The notes beneath the pieces were generated by a model, which was not told where the DNA came from, did no database searches, and saw nothing but the letters and a program-made list of their open reading frames with translations. Below, in pieces: positions 33,205 to 41,072 of a stretch of 48,595 nucleotides of DNA. Source of the stretch: Streptomyces palmae (GTDB lineage: Bacteria > Actinomycetota > Actinomycetes > Streptomycetales > Streptomycetaceae); contig NZ_SRID01000009.1 in the NCBI RefSeq assembly GCF_004684805.1, positions 1 through 48,595 of the forward strand. Direction: 5' to 3'. Within the stretch, counting starts at the first letter, position 1, and each line of letters begins with the position of its first letter. The translations under genes were made by a program, and so were the position numbers.

Positions 33205-33990
33205 ATGACCACTCCCACTTCCAGCCCGACCCCCAACGAGGGCAACGGCAAGGGACCGCTGGACGGCGCCGTGGTGGCCGTGGCCGGAGCGGCCGGCCCC
33301 GCGGGCCGCGCCGCGCTGCTGCGGCTCGCCGAGGCCGGAGCCACCGTGGTGGGCGCGGACGCCGACCCGGCGCGGCTGGCCGAGGCGGTCGACGCCGCCC
33401 GGTACGCCCACGGCGGCGCCACCGTCACCGGCGAGACGGTCGACCTGCTCGACCTGGACGCCACCCGGGCCTGGGCCGACCGCATCGAGAAGGAGTTCGG
33501 CCGGATCGACGGCCTGGTGCACCTGGTCGGCGGCTGGCGCGGCAGCAAGACCTTCGCCGACGCTCCGCTGGCCGACTGGGACACCCTGCACAACCTGCTG
33601 ATCAAGACGGTGCAGCACACCTCGCTGGCCTTCCACGACGCCCTGCAGAGCAGTGGCAAGGGCCGCTACGTGCTGATCAGCGCCGCCGGCGCCAGCCAGC
33701 CCACCGCGGGCAACGCCGCCTACGCGGCGGCCAAGGCGGCGGCCGAGGCGTGGACCCTGGCGCTCGCCGACTCCTTCAAGAAGCTGGGGGGCGACAGCGG
33801 TCCCCAGGCCGCGGCTACCATTCTGGTGATCAAGGCGCTGGTGCACGACGCCATGCGCGCGGAACGCCCGAATGCCAAGTTCGCGGGCTTCACGGACGTC
33901 AAGGAGCTGGCCGAGGCCATCGCCGGTGTCTGGGACCGGCCCGCCCCGGAAGTGAACGGAACCCGCCAGTGGCTGACCCCGAAGCCGTGA
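33205..33990 (+). CDS. SDR-family oxidoreductase of the DUF6421 operon
   Basis: 261-aa short-chain dehydrogenase. Seen: a nucleotide-binding loop AVAGAAGPAGRAALL (variant of TGxxxGxG), the acidic pocket GADADPARL that favours NAD, HLVGGWRG in place of the usual NAG segment, the catalytic serine in VLISAAGAS and the AAYAAAKAA Tyr-Lys pair 13 residues later. The C-terminus ends NGTRQWLTPKP, shorter than in most SDRs. ATG at 33205 is preferred over the GTG at 33175 (which would overlap the DUF6421 stop) because GAGGAGG lies 8 nt upstream. The stop is overlapped by the next gene. Probable substrate: a beta-hydroxy amino acid or its keto form, by analogy to its neighbour; inference. Confidence 0.85.
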   Translation: MTTPTSSPTPNEGNGKGPLDGAVVAVAGAAGPAGRAALLRLAEAGATVVGADADPARLAEAVDAARYAHGGATVTGETVDLLDLDATRAWADRIEKEFGRIDGLVHLVGGWRGSKTFADAPLADWDTLHNLLIKTVQHTSLAFHDALQSSGKGRYVLISAAGASQPTAGNAAYAAAKAAAEAWTLALADSFKKLGGDSGPQAAATILVIKALVHDAMRAERPNAKFAGFTDVKELAEAIAGVWDRPAPEVNGTRQWLTPKP

Positions 33991-35063
33991 TCACCGACGC
34001 CCGCACCGACGCCAAGCGTCGCCACGACCCCGCACTGCGCGGCTTCGCCAGCGACAACTACGCCGGCACCCATCCGGAGATACTCGCGGCCCTCGCCCTC
34101 GCCAACGGAGGTCACCAGATCTCCTACGGCGAGGACGACTACACCGCGCACCTCCAGCACCTCATGCGCAGCCACTTCGGTCCGTACGCCGAGACCTTCC
34201 CGGTCTTCAACGGCACCGGCGCCAACGTGGTGGCACTGCAGGCGCTGACCGACCGGTGGGGCGCGGTGATCTGCGCCGAGAGCGCGCACATCAACGTGGA
34301 CGAGTGCGGCGCGCCGGAGCGCGTCGGCGGGCTGAAGCTGCTGACCGTACCCACCGAGGACGGCAAGCTCACGCCCGAGCTGATCGACCGCCAGGCCTGG
34401 GGCTGGGACGACGAGCACCGCGCCATGCCGCAGGTCGTCTCGATCACCCAGACCACCGAGCTGGGCACCTGCTACACGGTCGAGGAGATCCGGGAGATCT
34501 GCGACCACGCCCACGAGCGCGGCATGAAGGTGCACCTGGACGGTGCGCGCATCGCCAACGCGGCCGCCACCCTCGACGTGCCCATGCGGTCCTTCACCAA
34601 TGTCGCGGGCGTGGACGTGCTGTCCTACGGCGGCACCAAGAACGGCATGCTCTTCGGCGAGGCCGTGGTGGTCGTCAACCCGGACGCGGTGCGGGCCATG
34701 AAGCACCTGCGCAAGCTGTCGATGCAGCTCGCCTCCAAGATGCGCTTCGTCTCCGTGCAGTTGGAGGCGCTGCTCGCCAAGGACCTGTGGCTGCGCAACG
34801 CCCGGCACGCCAACGCCATGGCCAAGCGCCTGGCCGCGGGCGTACGCGCCATCGAGGGCGTCGAGGTGAAGTACGCCGTCGAGTCCAACGCGGTCTTCGC
34901 CGTGCTGCCGCACGACGTGGCCGAGCGGCTGCAGAAGCGCTACCGCTTCTACTTCTGGGACGAGCCGGCCGGCGTGGTGCGCTGGATGTGCGCCTTCGAC
35001 ACCACCCCGGACGACGTGGACGCGTTCACCGAGGCGATAGCCGAGGAGATGGGCAAGCGCTGA
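33969..35063 (+). CDS. Threonine-aldolase-like PLP enzyme (beta-eliminating lyase family)
   Basis: 364-aa fold-type I PLP enzyme of the low-specificity L-threonine aldolase group, which cleaves beta-hydroxy-alpha-amino acids to glycine and an aldehyde. Seen: N-terminal GFASDNYAGTHPEILAAL and GEDDYTAHLQ, the cofactor region ESAHINVDECGAPE, the metal/PLP Asp in HLDGARIANA, and the Schiff-base lysine in SYGGTKNGMLFGEA (K224). Length is normal. The start is uncertain: GTG at 33969, inside the SDR gene by 22 nt with GGAA upstream, or GTG at 33987 with a 4-nt GTGA overlap. Either way it is translated together with the SDR. A 15-bp hairpin at 35111-35144 ends the operon. Confidence 0.9.
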   Translation: MADPEAVITDARTDAKRRHDPALRGFASDNYAGTHPEILAALALANGGHQISYGEDDYTAHLQHLMRSHFGPYAETFPVFNGTGANVVALQALTDRWGAVICAESAHINVDECGAPERVGGLKLLTVPTEDGKLTPELIDRQAWGWDDEHRAMPQVVSITQTTELGTCYTVEEIREICDHAHERGMKVHLDGARIANAAATLDVPMRSFTNVAGVDVLSYGGTKNGMLFGEAVVVVNPDAVRAMKHLRKLSMQLASKMRFVSVQLEALLAKDLWLRNARHANAMAKRLAAGVRAIEGVEVKYAVESNAVFAVLPHDVAERLQKRYRFYFWDEPAGVVRWMCAFDTTPDDVDAFTEAIAEEMGKR

Positions 35064-35065
35064 CC

Positions 35066-35106
35066 CGCTTTCCCCGCGGGACGGCCTCGCTTTCCCCGCA
35101 GGACGG
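35066..35106. repeat. 19-bp direct repeat after the aldolase gene
   Basis: CGCTTTCCCCGCGGGACGG at 35066-35084 and CGCTTTCCCCGCAGGACGG at 35088-35106, one mismatch, 22-bp period, directly before the terminator hairpin. Confidence 0.6.
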
Positions 35107-35110
35107 AAAA

Positions 35111-35144
35111 GGCACCCGGTCGCGGATCCCCGCGACCGGGTGCC
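35111..35144. terminator. Strong hairpin terminator of the DUF6421 operon
   Basis: GGCACCCGGTCGCGG / CCGCGACCGGGTGCC, 15-bp perfect stem with an ATCC loop, between convergent aldolase and plsC-like genes. GGACGGAAAA precedes it. Confidence 0.85.
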
Positions 35145-35172
35145 GTGCGTCGGCGGCGGGCCGCCGGCCGGG

Positions 35173-35901
35173 TCAGCTCCGGCCCAGCGCGGCCGCCTGC
35201 TCCGGGGTGGGCGCGCTGCCGCCCAGGTGGGCGGGCATCCACCAGGTGTCCTCGGCATCGCGCGGACGCACCGGATAGGCGCGCTGGGCGGCCTCCAGCA
35301 GATCCTGGACACGGTGGCGCAGCCGGTCGGTGATCGAGTCCGGGTGCTCCGCGGCATCGGCCTCCACCGGCTCGCCCACCCGTATGGTGATCGGGAAGTG
35401 GTTGCGTCCCATGTCCCGCTTGTGGCCCTTGGTCCACAGCCGCTGGGTCCCCCACAACGCCATCGGCAGCAGCGGTACGCCGGACTCCTGGGCCATCCGC
35501 GCCGCCCCCGACTTGAACGACTTCAGGGTGAACGACTGCGAGATGGTGGCCTCCGGGAAGACGCCGACGATCTCACCGGAGCGCAGCGCGGTCAGCGCCT
35601 TCTGATAGGCGGCCATGCCCGCCGCGCGGTCCACCGGGATGTGCTTCATGCCCCGCATCAGCGGCCCCGACACCCGATGACGGAACACCGACTCCTTGGC
35701 CATGAAGCGCACCAGCCGCTTGGCCGGCCGGGCGGTGAGACCGCAGAAGACGAAGTCCAGGTACCCGATGTGGTTGCTCACCAGAACCGCCCCTCCCTCC
35801 CGCGGGATGTTCTCGGTGCCCTTGATGTCGAAGCGCAGGTCCAGCGCCTTGAACATGGTGCGGACGACACCGATCACGGGCGGGTAGACGAGCTCTGCCA
35901 T
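35173..35901 (-). CDS. 1-acyl-sn-glycerol-3-phosphate acyltransferase-like protein (PlsC family)
   Basis: 242-aa acyltransferase of phospholipid synthesis, expected at the inner face of the membrane, adding a fatty acyl chain to lysophosphatidic acid or a related acceptor. Seen: catalytic motif NHIGYLD (N43, H44, D49), the acceptor motif VFPEATIS near 115, and the PLLPMALWGTQRL segment; the N-terminal stretch VYPPVIGVVRTMFKALDL may be a membrane-associated helix. The C-terminal 35 residues (RPRDAEDTWWMPAHLGGS) match the actinobacterial subgroup. ATG at 35901 has AAGGG 12 nt upstream. Single gene, convergent with the DUF6421 operon and divergent from the thioredoxin gene. Confidence 0.92.
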   Translation of the reverse strand: MAELVYPPVIGVVRTMFKALDLRFDIKGTENIPREGGAVLVSNHIGYLDFVFCGLTARPAKRLVRFMAKESVFRHRVSGPLMRGMKHIPVDRAAGMAAYQKALTALRSGEIVGVFPEATISQSFTLKSFKSGAARMAQESGVPLLPMALWGTQRLWTKGHKRDMGRNHFPITIRVGEPVEADAAEHPDSITDRLRHRVQDLLEAAQRAYPVRPRDAEDTWWMPAHLGGSAPTPEQAAALGRS

Positions 35902-36168
35902 GGTGAGAGGACCCTTCAGCGTCTTCTGGGAGGGTTCTCCCGAGGGAAGTTACGCGGCCGTAGGTTGGGGCTTTCGGGAATGGTGCCCCAACTCGCGCCG
36001 GTCTGCTACCGCCAGGACCGCTCTGGCCAGGAGATTCTCGTCACGTCGGGGCGGGCGAGGGGACCAGCGGGGAATTTCCGCGCCCTCTGGGAACGCTGCA
36101 CACAGCGGAATCGGCCCCAGCGGAATCAGCCACGGCGGGACAGGTCACAGCGAATCGGGAGGATGCGG

Positions 36169-36564
36169 GTGAGCGGGCGGGACGCCGCGGCGGCGCGGGC
36201 GGGGGCACCCCCGGAGGGCACCACCACCACCCGGACGGGGCCTCAGGGCGGAGACCCCGAGCGGCTCGACGCCGACCGGATCGGCGCCCCGCTGGGCCGG
36301 CGGGCCACCCTGCTCCAGTTCTCCACCGCCTTCTGCCAGCCCTGCCGGGCCACCCGACGCACCCTGGCCGAGGTCGCCGGCATGGTGGACGGCGTGGCCC
36401 ATGTGGAGATCGACGCCGAGGCGCGGCTCGATCTCGTACGCGAGCTGGGCATCGCACGCACCCCCACGGTGCTGGTGCTGGACGCCGCCGGGCGGGTGGT
36501 GCGCCGGGCCGGCGGCCAACCGCGCCGGGTGGACGTGATCGCCGCGCTCGGCGAGGCGGTGTGA
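36169..36564 (+). CDS. Thioredoxin-family protein
   Basis: 131-aa thioredoxin-fold protein with a redox-active CxxC, here FCQPCR (C56, C59), preceded by ATLLQFSTA and followed by helix ATRRTLAEVAGMV. The cis-proline lies in IARTPTVLVLD. The first 40 residues are a Pro/Gly/Thr-rich, probably disordered extension without a signal peptide. The motif CQPC differs from CGPC of standard thioredoxins, so the redox potential may differ. GTG at 36169 is preferred because GGGAGG lies 6 nt upstream; the ATG at 36163 would touch it. The 267-bp upstream region to plsC contains GGGAAT boxes but no complete SigR-type promoter. The next gene is the leader peptide and flavin reductase. Confidence 0.85.
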   Translation: MSGRDAAAARAGAPPEGTTTTRTGPQGGDPERLDADRIGAPLGRRATLLQFSTAFCQPCRATRRTLAEVAGMVDGVAHVEIDAEARLDLVRELGIARTPTVLVLDAAGRVVRRAGGQPRRVDVIAALGEAV

Positions 36565-36610
36565 GCCGATGGCCGGACCCGTGACGGATCTCGCAGATCA
36601 CCGAGCGGCC

Positions 36611-36640
36611 TTGACGCTGCGTATCCCGAATCGTCAGTCT
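36611..36640 (+). promoter_or_regulatory. Promoter in front of the flavin reductase leader peptide
   Basis: TTGACG, 18-nt spacer, CAGTCT; 6 nt later comes the ATG of the leader peptide (36647), so this short ORF is probably translated from a leaderless or nearly leaderless mRNA. Confidence 0.5.
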
Positions 36641-36646
36641 GACGCC

Positions 36647-36733
36647 ATGCGGCCCGGGCGACCCCTTCTCCACAGGTGCGCGCACATGGATCCGCCGCGT
36701 ACCGCGAGCGCGCGCTGTTCGAGTCCCCCGTGA
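36647..36733 (+). CDS. Putative cysteine-type leader peptide upstream of flavin reductase
   Basis: 28-codon ORF starting MRPGRPLLHRCAHMDPPR and continuing TASARCSSPP. It resembles the short 'putative leader peptides' of Streptomyces, which share a basic start, an H-[IM]-D segment, R-x-[AS]-S-A-x-C and an end soon after the cysteine. In that group translation over the Cys codon(s) is thought to control a downstream sulfur or redox gene by attenuation. Here the stop lies 53 nt before the flavin reductase ATG. Promoter spacing supports direct translation. The family assignment rests on my recollection of the pattern; the second Cys (TGC early in the ORF) is unusual. Confidence 0.6.
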   Translation: MRPGRPLLHRCAHMDPPRTASARCSSPP

Positions 36734-36786
36734 GTGCCTCCCACGGCACCACTCCCGGCTCGAAACCCCACCAGAAGGACAACTCC

Positions 36787-37293
36787 ATGACCGCCACCCC
36801 CGACCTCGGCGCGCCCCGGCTCACCACCTCCGACCTGTTCCGCTCCGTCTTCCGACGGCACGCGGCGGGCGTCGCGGTGATCACCGCGCAGGGCGCTCGC
36901 CCGGTGGGTTTCACCGCCACCTCCCTCAGCTCGGTGGCCGCCGAGCCGCCGCTGATCTCCTTCGGCGTGGGCACCGGATCCTCGAGCTGGCCGACCATCT
37001 CGGACGCCGAGCACCTCGGCGTGCACATCCTCGGCGAGCACCAGCGGGAGCTGGCCGCCACCTTCGCGCGCAGCGGCGCCGACCGGTTCGCCCCGCCCAC
37101 CAGCTGGCGGCCCGGGCCGCACGGGGTACCGGTGATCGACGGCGTACTGGCCTGGCTGGTGTGCCGGGTGGTGGCCCGAATACCGGCCGGCGACCACCGG
37201 GTGGTCATCGCGGAGGCGGTGGCCGGCGACCCCTCCGGCGCGGGCCGCCCGCTCCTCTACCACCAGGGCGGCTTCAACGCACTGCGGGACTAG
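36787..37293 (+). CDS. Flavin reductase family protein
   Basis: 168-aa FMN-binding split-barrel protein that reduces free flavin with NAD(P)H, typically for a partner monooxygenase. Seen: LFRSVFRRHAAGVAVITA, the signature VGFTATSLSSVAAEPPLISF, GVHILGEHQRELAATFA and the C-terminal PLLYHQGGFNAL, all in the expected order. ATG at 36787 is chosen because AAGGA lies 8 nt upstream; a longer reading frame to 36676 overlaps the leader peptide in another frame. No dedicated monooxygenase is nearby, so it may serve other partners. Location between thioredoxin and etfBA, and the leader peptide in front, suggest a redox- or sulfur-linked role. Confidence 0.92.
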   Translation: MTATPDLGAPRLTTSDLFRSVFRRHAAGVAVITAQGARPVGFTATSLSSVAAEPPLISFGVGTGSSSWPTISDAEHLGVHILGEHQRELAATFARSGADRFAPPTSWRPGPHGVPVIDGVLAWLVCRVVARIPAGDHRVVIAEAVAGDPSGAGRPLLYHQGGFNALRD

Positions 37294-37563
37294 GTCCTGT
37301 CCGGCCGATCATTGCCGGCCTCGCGTGCCCTGGCGCGCACTCCCCCAGCTGCCTCCCGCTCAGGGCGGTGGCGGAGGCCCGGGCCCTCCCCCTCGTTGGC
37401 AAGGTCACAGTTCACCGAGCTTGCCTCAGGGGAAGAGGGTGGGTGTACTGACGAGTAATATTTCGTTCGGCGAGTGGGCCACCCCAACCGGGGTCAGGGT
37501 CACAAGGCGCCTATGCTGCCAGCACAAGGCAGCTCAAGAGACGATTGCAGTAGGAGAGCCGGC

Positions 37564-38349
37564 GTGAGCTTGAGGATCGTTGTCTGTGTGAAGTACGTGC
37601 CCGACGCCACCGGCGACCGGCACTTCGCCGAGGACCTGACCGTCGACCGCGACGACGTGGACGGCCTGCTCTCGGAGCTCGACGAGTACGCGGTCGAGCA
37701 GGCGCTGCAGATCGCCGACGAGGCGGACGACGCCGAGATCACCGTGCTGACCGTCGGCCCCGAGGACGCCAAGGACGCGCTGCGCAAGGCGCTGTCCATG
37801 GGCGCCGACAAGGCCATCCACGTCGAGGACGACGACCTGCACGGCACCGACGCGCTGGGCACCTCGCTGGTGCTCGCCGCGGCCATCGAGAAGGCCGGCT
37901 TCGACCTGGTCGTCTGCGGCATGGCCTCCACCGACGGCTCGATGGGCGTGCTCCCGGCGATGCTGGCCGAGCGGCTGGGCGTCCCGCAGGCCACCCTGCT
38001 CTCCGAGGTCTCGGTGGCGGACGGCAAGGTGACCGGCCGCCGCGACGGCGACGCCGCCAGCGAGCAGCTGGAGGCCGCGCTGCCGGCCGTCATCTCGGTG
38101 ACCGACCAGTCCGGCGAGGCCCGCTACCCCTCCTTCAAGGGCATCATGGCCGCCAAGAAGAAGCCGGTGGAGTCCTGGGACCTGGAGGAGCTGGAGATCG
38201 AGGCCGACGCCGTCGGTCTGGAGGGCGCCTGGACCAAGGTCGACGAGGCCGCGGAGCGCCCGGCCCGCACCAAGGGCACCATCGTCGAGGACGAGGGCGA
38301 GGGCGGCAAGCAGCTCGCCGCCTTCCTCGCGGAGCGGAAGTTCATCTGA
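37564..38349 (+). CDS. etfB: Electron transfer flavoprotein subunit beta
   Basis: 261-aa ETF beta subunit. With the alpha subunit it forms a soluble FAD- and AMP-containing heterodimer that takes electrons from acyl-CoA and other dehydrogenases. Seen: N-terminal MSLRIVVCVKYVPDATGD, LDEYAVEQALQIADEAD, the AMP-binding region DLVVCGMASTDGSMGVLPAML and LLSEVSVADGKVTGRR, and the C-terminal anchoring arm ending AFLAERKF. GTG at 37564 has AGGAG at good distance. It is followed by etfA after 203 bp; a GGGGCGGG hairpin lies in that gap. The 270-bp region upstream (37294-37563) contains TATGCT at 37512 as a likely -10 and a TAATAT stretch near 37456. Confidence 0.96.
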   Translation: MSLRIVVCVKYVPDATGDRHFAEDLTVDRDDVDGLLSELDEYAVEQALQIADEADDAEITVLTVGPEDAKDALRKALSMGADKAIHVEDDDLHGTDALGTSLVLAAAIEKAGFDLVVCGMASTDGSMGVLPAMLAERLGVPQATLLSEVSVADGKVTGRRDGDAASEQLEAALPAVISVTDQSGEARYPSFKGIMAAKKKPVESWDLEELEIEADAVGLEGAWTKVDEAAERPARTKGTIVEDEGEGGKQLAAFLAERKFI

Positions 38350-38356
38350 CAAGGCC

Positions 38357-38382
38357 GGGGCGGGCCGCACTCGACCCGCCCC
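38357..38382 (+). terminator. Hairpin in the etfB-etfA gap
   Basis: GGGGCGGG / CCCGCCCC, 8-bp stem, 10-nt loop, 7 nt after the etfB stop. A GCTCT-N6-AGAGC hairpin follows at about 38395. It may terminate or modulate readthrough into etfA, which would then need its own promoter. Confidence 0.45.
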
Positions 38383-38552
38383 AGGCGGTGTGCGCTCTCG
38401 TAGCAGAGCGGCACCGTGACTCCGCCTCTCAGGAGCTTCTCACCGCCCATGACGGACAAGCCCTGCCCGATGCCTTGCGGCACAGGCCGGAGCCGTAGCA
38501 GTGCAATCGCCTCACCCGGCAGAGAACCGGGATTTCCCGCGCAGGAGTAGTA

Positions 38553-39515
38553 ATGGCTGAAGTTCTCGTCTACGTCGACCACGTGGATGGCGCCGTCCGC
38601 AAGCCCACCCTCGAGCTGCTGACCCTGGCCCGCCGGATCGGCGAGCCGGTCGCCGTGCACCTCGGCGCCGGCGCCGACACCGCCGCCCCGGTGCTCGCCG
38701 AGCACGGTGCGGTCAAGGTGCTCACCGCCGACGCGCCCGAGTTCGCCGAGTACCTGGTGGTGCCGAAGGTCGACGCGGTCGCCGCCGCCTACAAGGCCGT
38801 CTCGCCGGTGGCCGTCCTCTTCCCGTCCTCCGCCGAGGGCAAGGAGATCGCGGCCCGCCTCGCGGTCCGCATCGGCTCCGGCATCATCACCGACGCCATC
38901 GACCTGGAGGCCGGCGACGAGGGCCCGGTGGCGACCCAGTCGGTCTTCGCCGCCGCGTTCACCACCAAGTCCCGGGTCACCACCGGCACCCCGGTCATCA
39001 CCGTCAAGCCCAACTCGGCCGCGGTCGAGGCCGCCCCGGCGGCCGGCGCGGTGGAGCAGCTGGAGGTCTCCTTCGGCGAGCAGGCCACCGGCACGAAGGT
39101 CGTCTCCCGCACGCCGCGCGAGTCGACCGGCCGCCCGGAGCTGACCGAGGCCGCGATCGTGGTCTCCGGTGGCCGTGGCATCAACGGAGCGGAGAACTTC
39201 CCGGTCATCGAGGCGCTGGCGGACTCCCTCGGCGGTGCCGTGGGCGCCTCCCGGGCCGCCGTCGACGCCGGCTGGTACCCGCACACCAACCAGGTCGGCC
39301 AGACCGGCAAGTCGGTCTCCCCGCAGCTGTACATCGCGGCGGGCATCTCCGGTGCCATCCAGCACCGGGCCGGCATGCAGACCTCGAAGACCATCGTGGC
39401 CATCAACAAGGACGAAGAGGCCCCGATCTTCGAGCTGGTCGACTACGGCGTGGTCGGCGACCTGTTCGACGTCGTGCCGCAGCTGACCGAGGAGGTCAAG
39501 GCCCGCAAGGGCTGA
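38553..39515 (+). CDS. etfA: Electron transfer flavoprotein subunit alpha
   Basis: 320-aa ETF alpha subunit carrying most FAD contacts. Seen: N-terminal MAEVLVYVDHVDG, domain I to about 190, and the FAD-binding domain: VVSGGRGINGAENFPVIEAL, GASRAAVDAGWYPHTNQVGQ, TGKSVSPQLYIAAGISGA, IQHRAGMQTSKTIVAINKD and EAPIFELVDYGVVGDLFDV. Full length, no defect. The ATG at 38553 has AGGAG 5 nt upstream. The partner etfB precedes it by 203 bp, longer than the usual gap for this pair. A 17-bp perfect hairpin (39534-39571) follows. Confidence 0.97.
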   Translation: MAEVLVYVDHVDGAVRKPTLELLTLARRIGEPVAVHLGAGADTAAPVLAEHGAVKVLTADAPEFAEYLVVPKVDAVAAAYKAVSPVAVLFPSSAEGKEIAARLAVRIGSGIITDAIDLEAGDEGPVATQSVFAAAFTTKSRVTTGTPVITVKPNSAAVEAAPAAGAVEQLEVSFGEQATGTKVVSRTPRESTGRPELTEAAIVVSGGRGINGAENFPVIEALADSLGGAVGASRAAVDAGWYPHTNQVGQTGKSVSPQLYIAAGISGAIQHRAGMQTSKTIVAINKDEEAPIFELVDYGVVGDLFDVVPQLTEEVKARKG

Positions 39516-39533
39516 TCGCGCGCAGCGACTCCC

Positions 39534-39571
39534 GGACGGCCCCCGTACGCACCCGCGTACGGGGGCCGTCC
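39534..39571. terminator. Strong hairpin terminator after etfA
   Basis: GGACGGCCCCCGTACGC / GCGTACGGGGGCCGTCC, 17-bp perfect stem with a 4-nt loop, 19 nt after the etfA stop. Confidence 0.85.
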
Positions 39572-39587
39572 CGCTGCCCGGCGGGTG

Positions 39588-39616
39588 TTGACCGGCGACC
39601 GGGCCCCGGATAGCTT
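39588..39616 (+). promoter_or_regulatory. Promoter of the DUF6986 gene
   Basis: TTGACC, 17-nt spacer, TAGCTT: close to the vegetative consensus, directly after the etfA terminator. 5' UTR about 45 nt, with GAAGGG before the ATG at 39670. Confidence 0.65.
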
Positions 39617-39669
39617 CGCCACGGCCCGCGGATCACTGGGTCCGCGCGGCGGAGCAGAAGGGTGCGCAG

Positions 39670-40950
39670 ATGGGGCAGCAGCCGGTGCCGACCAGTCTGA
39701 CCAGTGCCGTGACCCGCGAGATCGACTCCGCGCTGGCCGGGGTGGACGCCGAACTCGCCCGCCGCTATCCGGGCGATCCCGGCACCCGCCAGCCGGTGCA
39801 CACCGTCTACGTACCCGCCGACGCCTTCGCCGCCGACACCGTCACCGACTGGGGGCGGCGGGCACTGGCCGCGCTGGACGCCCACGCACCCGACGCCCCG
39901 GCGCTGGCCGCCGTCCTCGGACTGCCCGACCGGCTGGCCACCGCGGTCCACGACCGGGTGCGCGCCAAACTGCGCCGGGAGCCCGTCGAGGACCTGCGCA
40001 TCGACTTCGAGGACGGCTACGGCCGGCGCCCGGACGCCGAGGAGGACGCGGCCGCCGCCCGCGCCGCCCGCCTGGTCGCCGAGACCACGGCCCAGGGCAC
40101 CGCGGCCCCCTGGGTGGGGATCCGGATGAAGTGCATGGAGGCGGCCGTCCGCGACCGGGGCGTCCGCACCCTGGACATCTTCCTGACCGGACTGATGGAG
40201 GCCGGCGGGCTGCCCGAGGGCCTGCGGCTCACCCTGCCCAAGGTCACCTACCCCGAGCAGATCACGGCGATGGTCCGGCTGTGCGAGGAGTTCGAGAAGG
40301 CCCGCGCCCTGCCGGCCGGCCGGATCGGGTTCGAGATCCAGATCGAGACCACCCAGTCCATCCTCGGCCCGGACGGCCGGGCCACCGTCGCCCGGATGAT
40401 CGACGCCGCCCAGGGGCGCGCCACCGGCCTGCACTACGGCACCTTCGACTACAGCGCCTCCTGCGGGGTCAGTGCCGCCCACCAGTCACCGGACCACCCG
40501 GTCGCCGACCACGCCAAGGCGGTGATGCAGGTCGCCGCGGCGGGCACCGGGGTACGCCTCAGCGACGGCTCCACCAACGTGCTGCCGGTGGGCCCCACCG
40601 AACAGGTGCACCAGGCTTGGCGACTGCACCACCGGCTGGTCCGCCGCTCCCTGGCCCGCGCCTACTACCAGGGCTGGGACATGCACCCGGCGCAGCTGCC
40701 CACCCGCTACGCCGCGGTCTACGCCTTCTACCGGGAGGGTCTGGAGGAGGCCGCCGCCCGGCTCACCGCCTATGTGCGGCGCGCCGGTGGCCAGGTGCTG
40801 GACGAGCCGGCCACCGCGAAGGCGCTCAGCGGCCATCTGCTGCGCGGCCTGGACTGCGGCGCGCTGGACGCCGACGAGGTCACCGGATCGACCGGACTGG
40901 ACCGCCCGGCGCTCGACCACCTCGCCGGCCGCGGCCCGACGGTGAACTGA
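39670..40950 (+). CDS. DUF6986 protein, HpcH/HpaI aldolase / citrate-lyase-like
   Basis: 426-aa soluble protein with the TIM-barrel pattern of the HpcH/HpaI aldolase and citrate-lyase beta superfamily. Seen: DLRIDFEDGYGRRPDAEEDA (residues about 115-134, with the metal-binding Asp/Glu), GIRMKCMEAAVRDRGVRTLD, LPKVTYPEQITAM, RIGFEIQIETTQSILG (Glu of the metal site) and LHYGTFDYSASCGVS. The C-terminal WDMHPAQLPTRYAAVYAFY resembles malate-synthase/citrate-lyase helices. I recall this family as DUF6986; the reaction is unknown, perhaps aldol cleavage or condensation of a keto acid. It has its own strong promoter and is separate from etfA, with a Cof-type HAD following after 122 bp. Confidence 0.82.
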   Translation: MGQQPVPTSLTSAVTREIDSALAGVDAELARRYPGDPGTRQPVHTVYVPADAFAADTVTDWGRRALAALDAHAPDAPALAAVLGLPDRLATAVHDRVRAKLRREPVEDLRIDFEDGYGRRPDAEEDAAAARAARLVAETTAQGTAAPWVGIRMKCMEAAVRDRGVRTLDIFLTGLMEAGGLPEGLRLTLPKVTYPEQITAMVRLCEEFEKARALPAGRIGFEIQIETTQSILGPDGRATVARMIDAAQGRATGLHYGTFDYSASCGVSAAHQSPDHPVADHAKAVMQVAAAGTGVRLSDGSTNVLPVGPTEQVHQAWRLHHRLVRRSLARAYYQGWDMHPAQLPTRYAAVYAFYREGLEEAAARLTAYVRRAGGQVLDEPATAKALSGHLLRGLDCGALDADEVTGSTGLDRPALDHLAGRGPTVN

Positions 40951-41060
40951 CGGGGCGCCGGCCGGCCCCTGTCGCCCGCCTCCGGCGCACGTCGGGTACC
41001 GGAGGCAGCCGCGGGAGCCGTTCACCGGTGGGCGGTAGGCCACCCGCGGCGGCGGCTGGG

Positions 41061-41066
41061 TACGCT
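41061..41066 (+). promoter_or_regulatory. -10 box TACGCT for leaderless HAD gene
   Basis: TACGCT, then 6 nt, then the GTG start at 41073; no Shine-Dalgarno. Confidence 0.5.
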
Positions 41067-41072
41067 TCCGCA

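Noticed and set aside
35970..36080. GGGAAT boxes upstream of the thioredoxin gene considered as a SigR-type promoter
   Set aside because: No GTT at the required 18-nt distance; the nearest is GTC at 19 nt, which I do not regard as sufficient.
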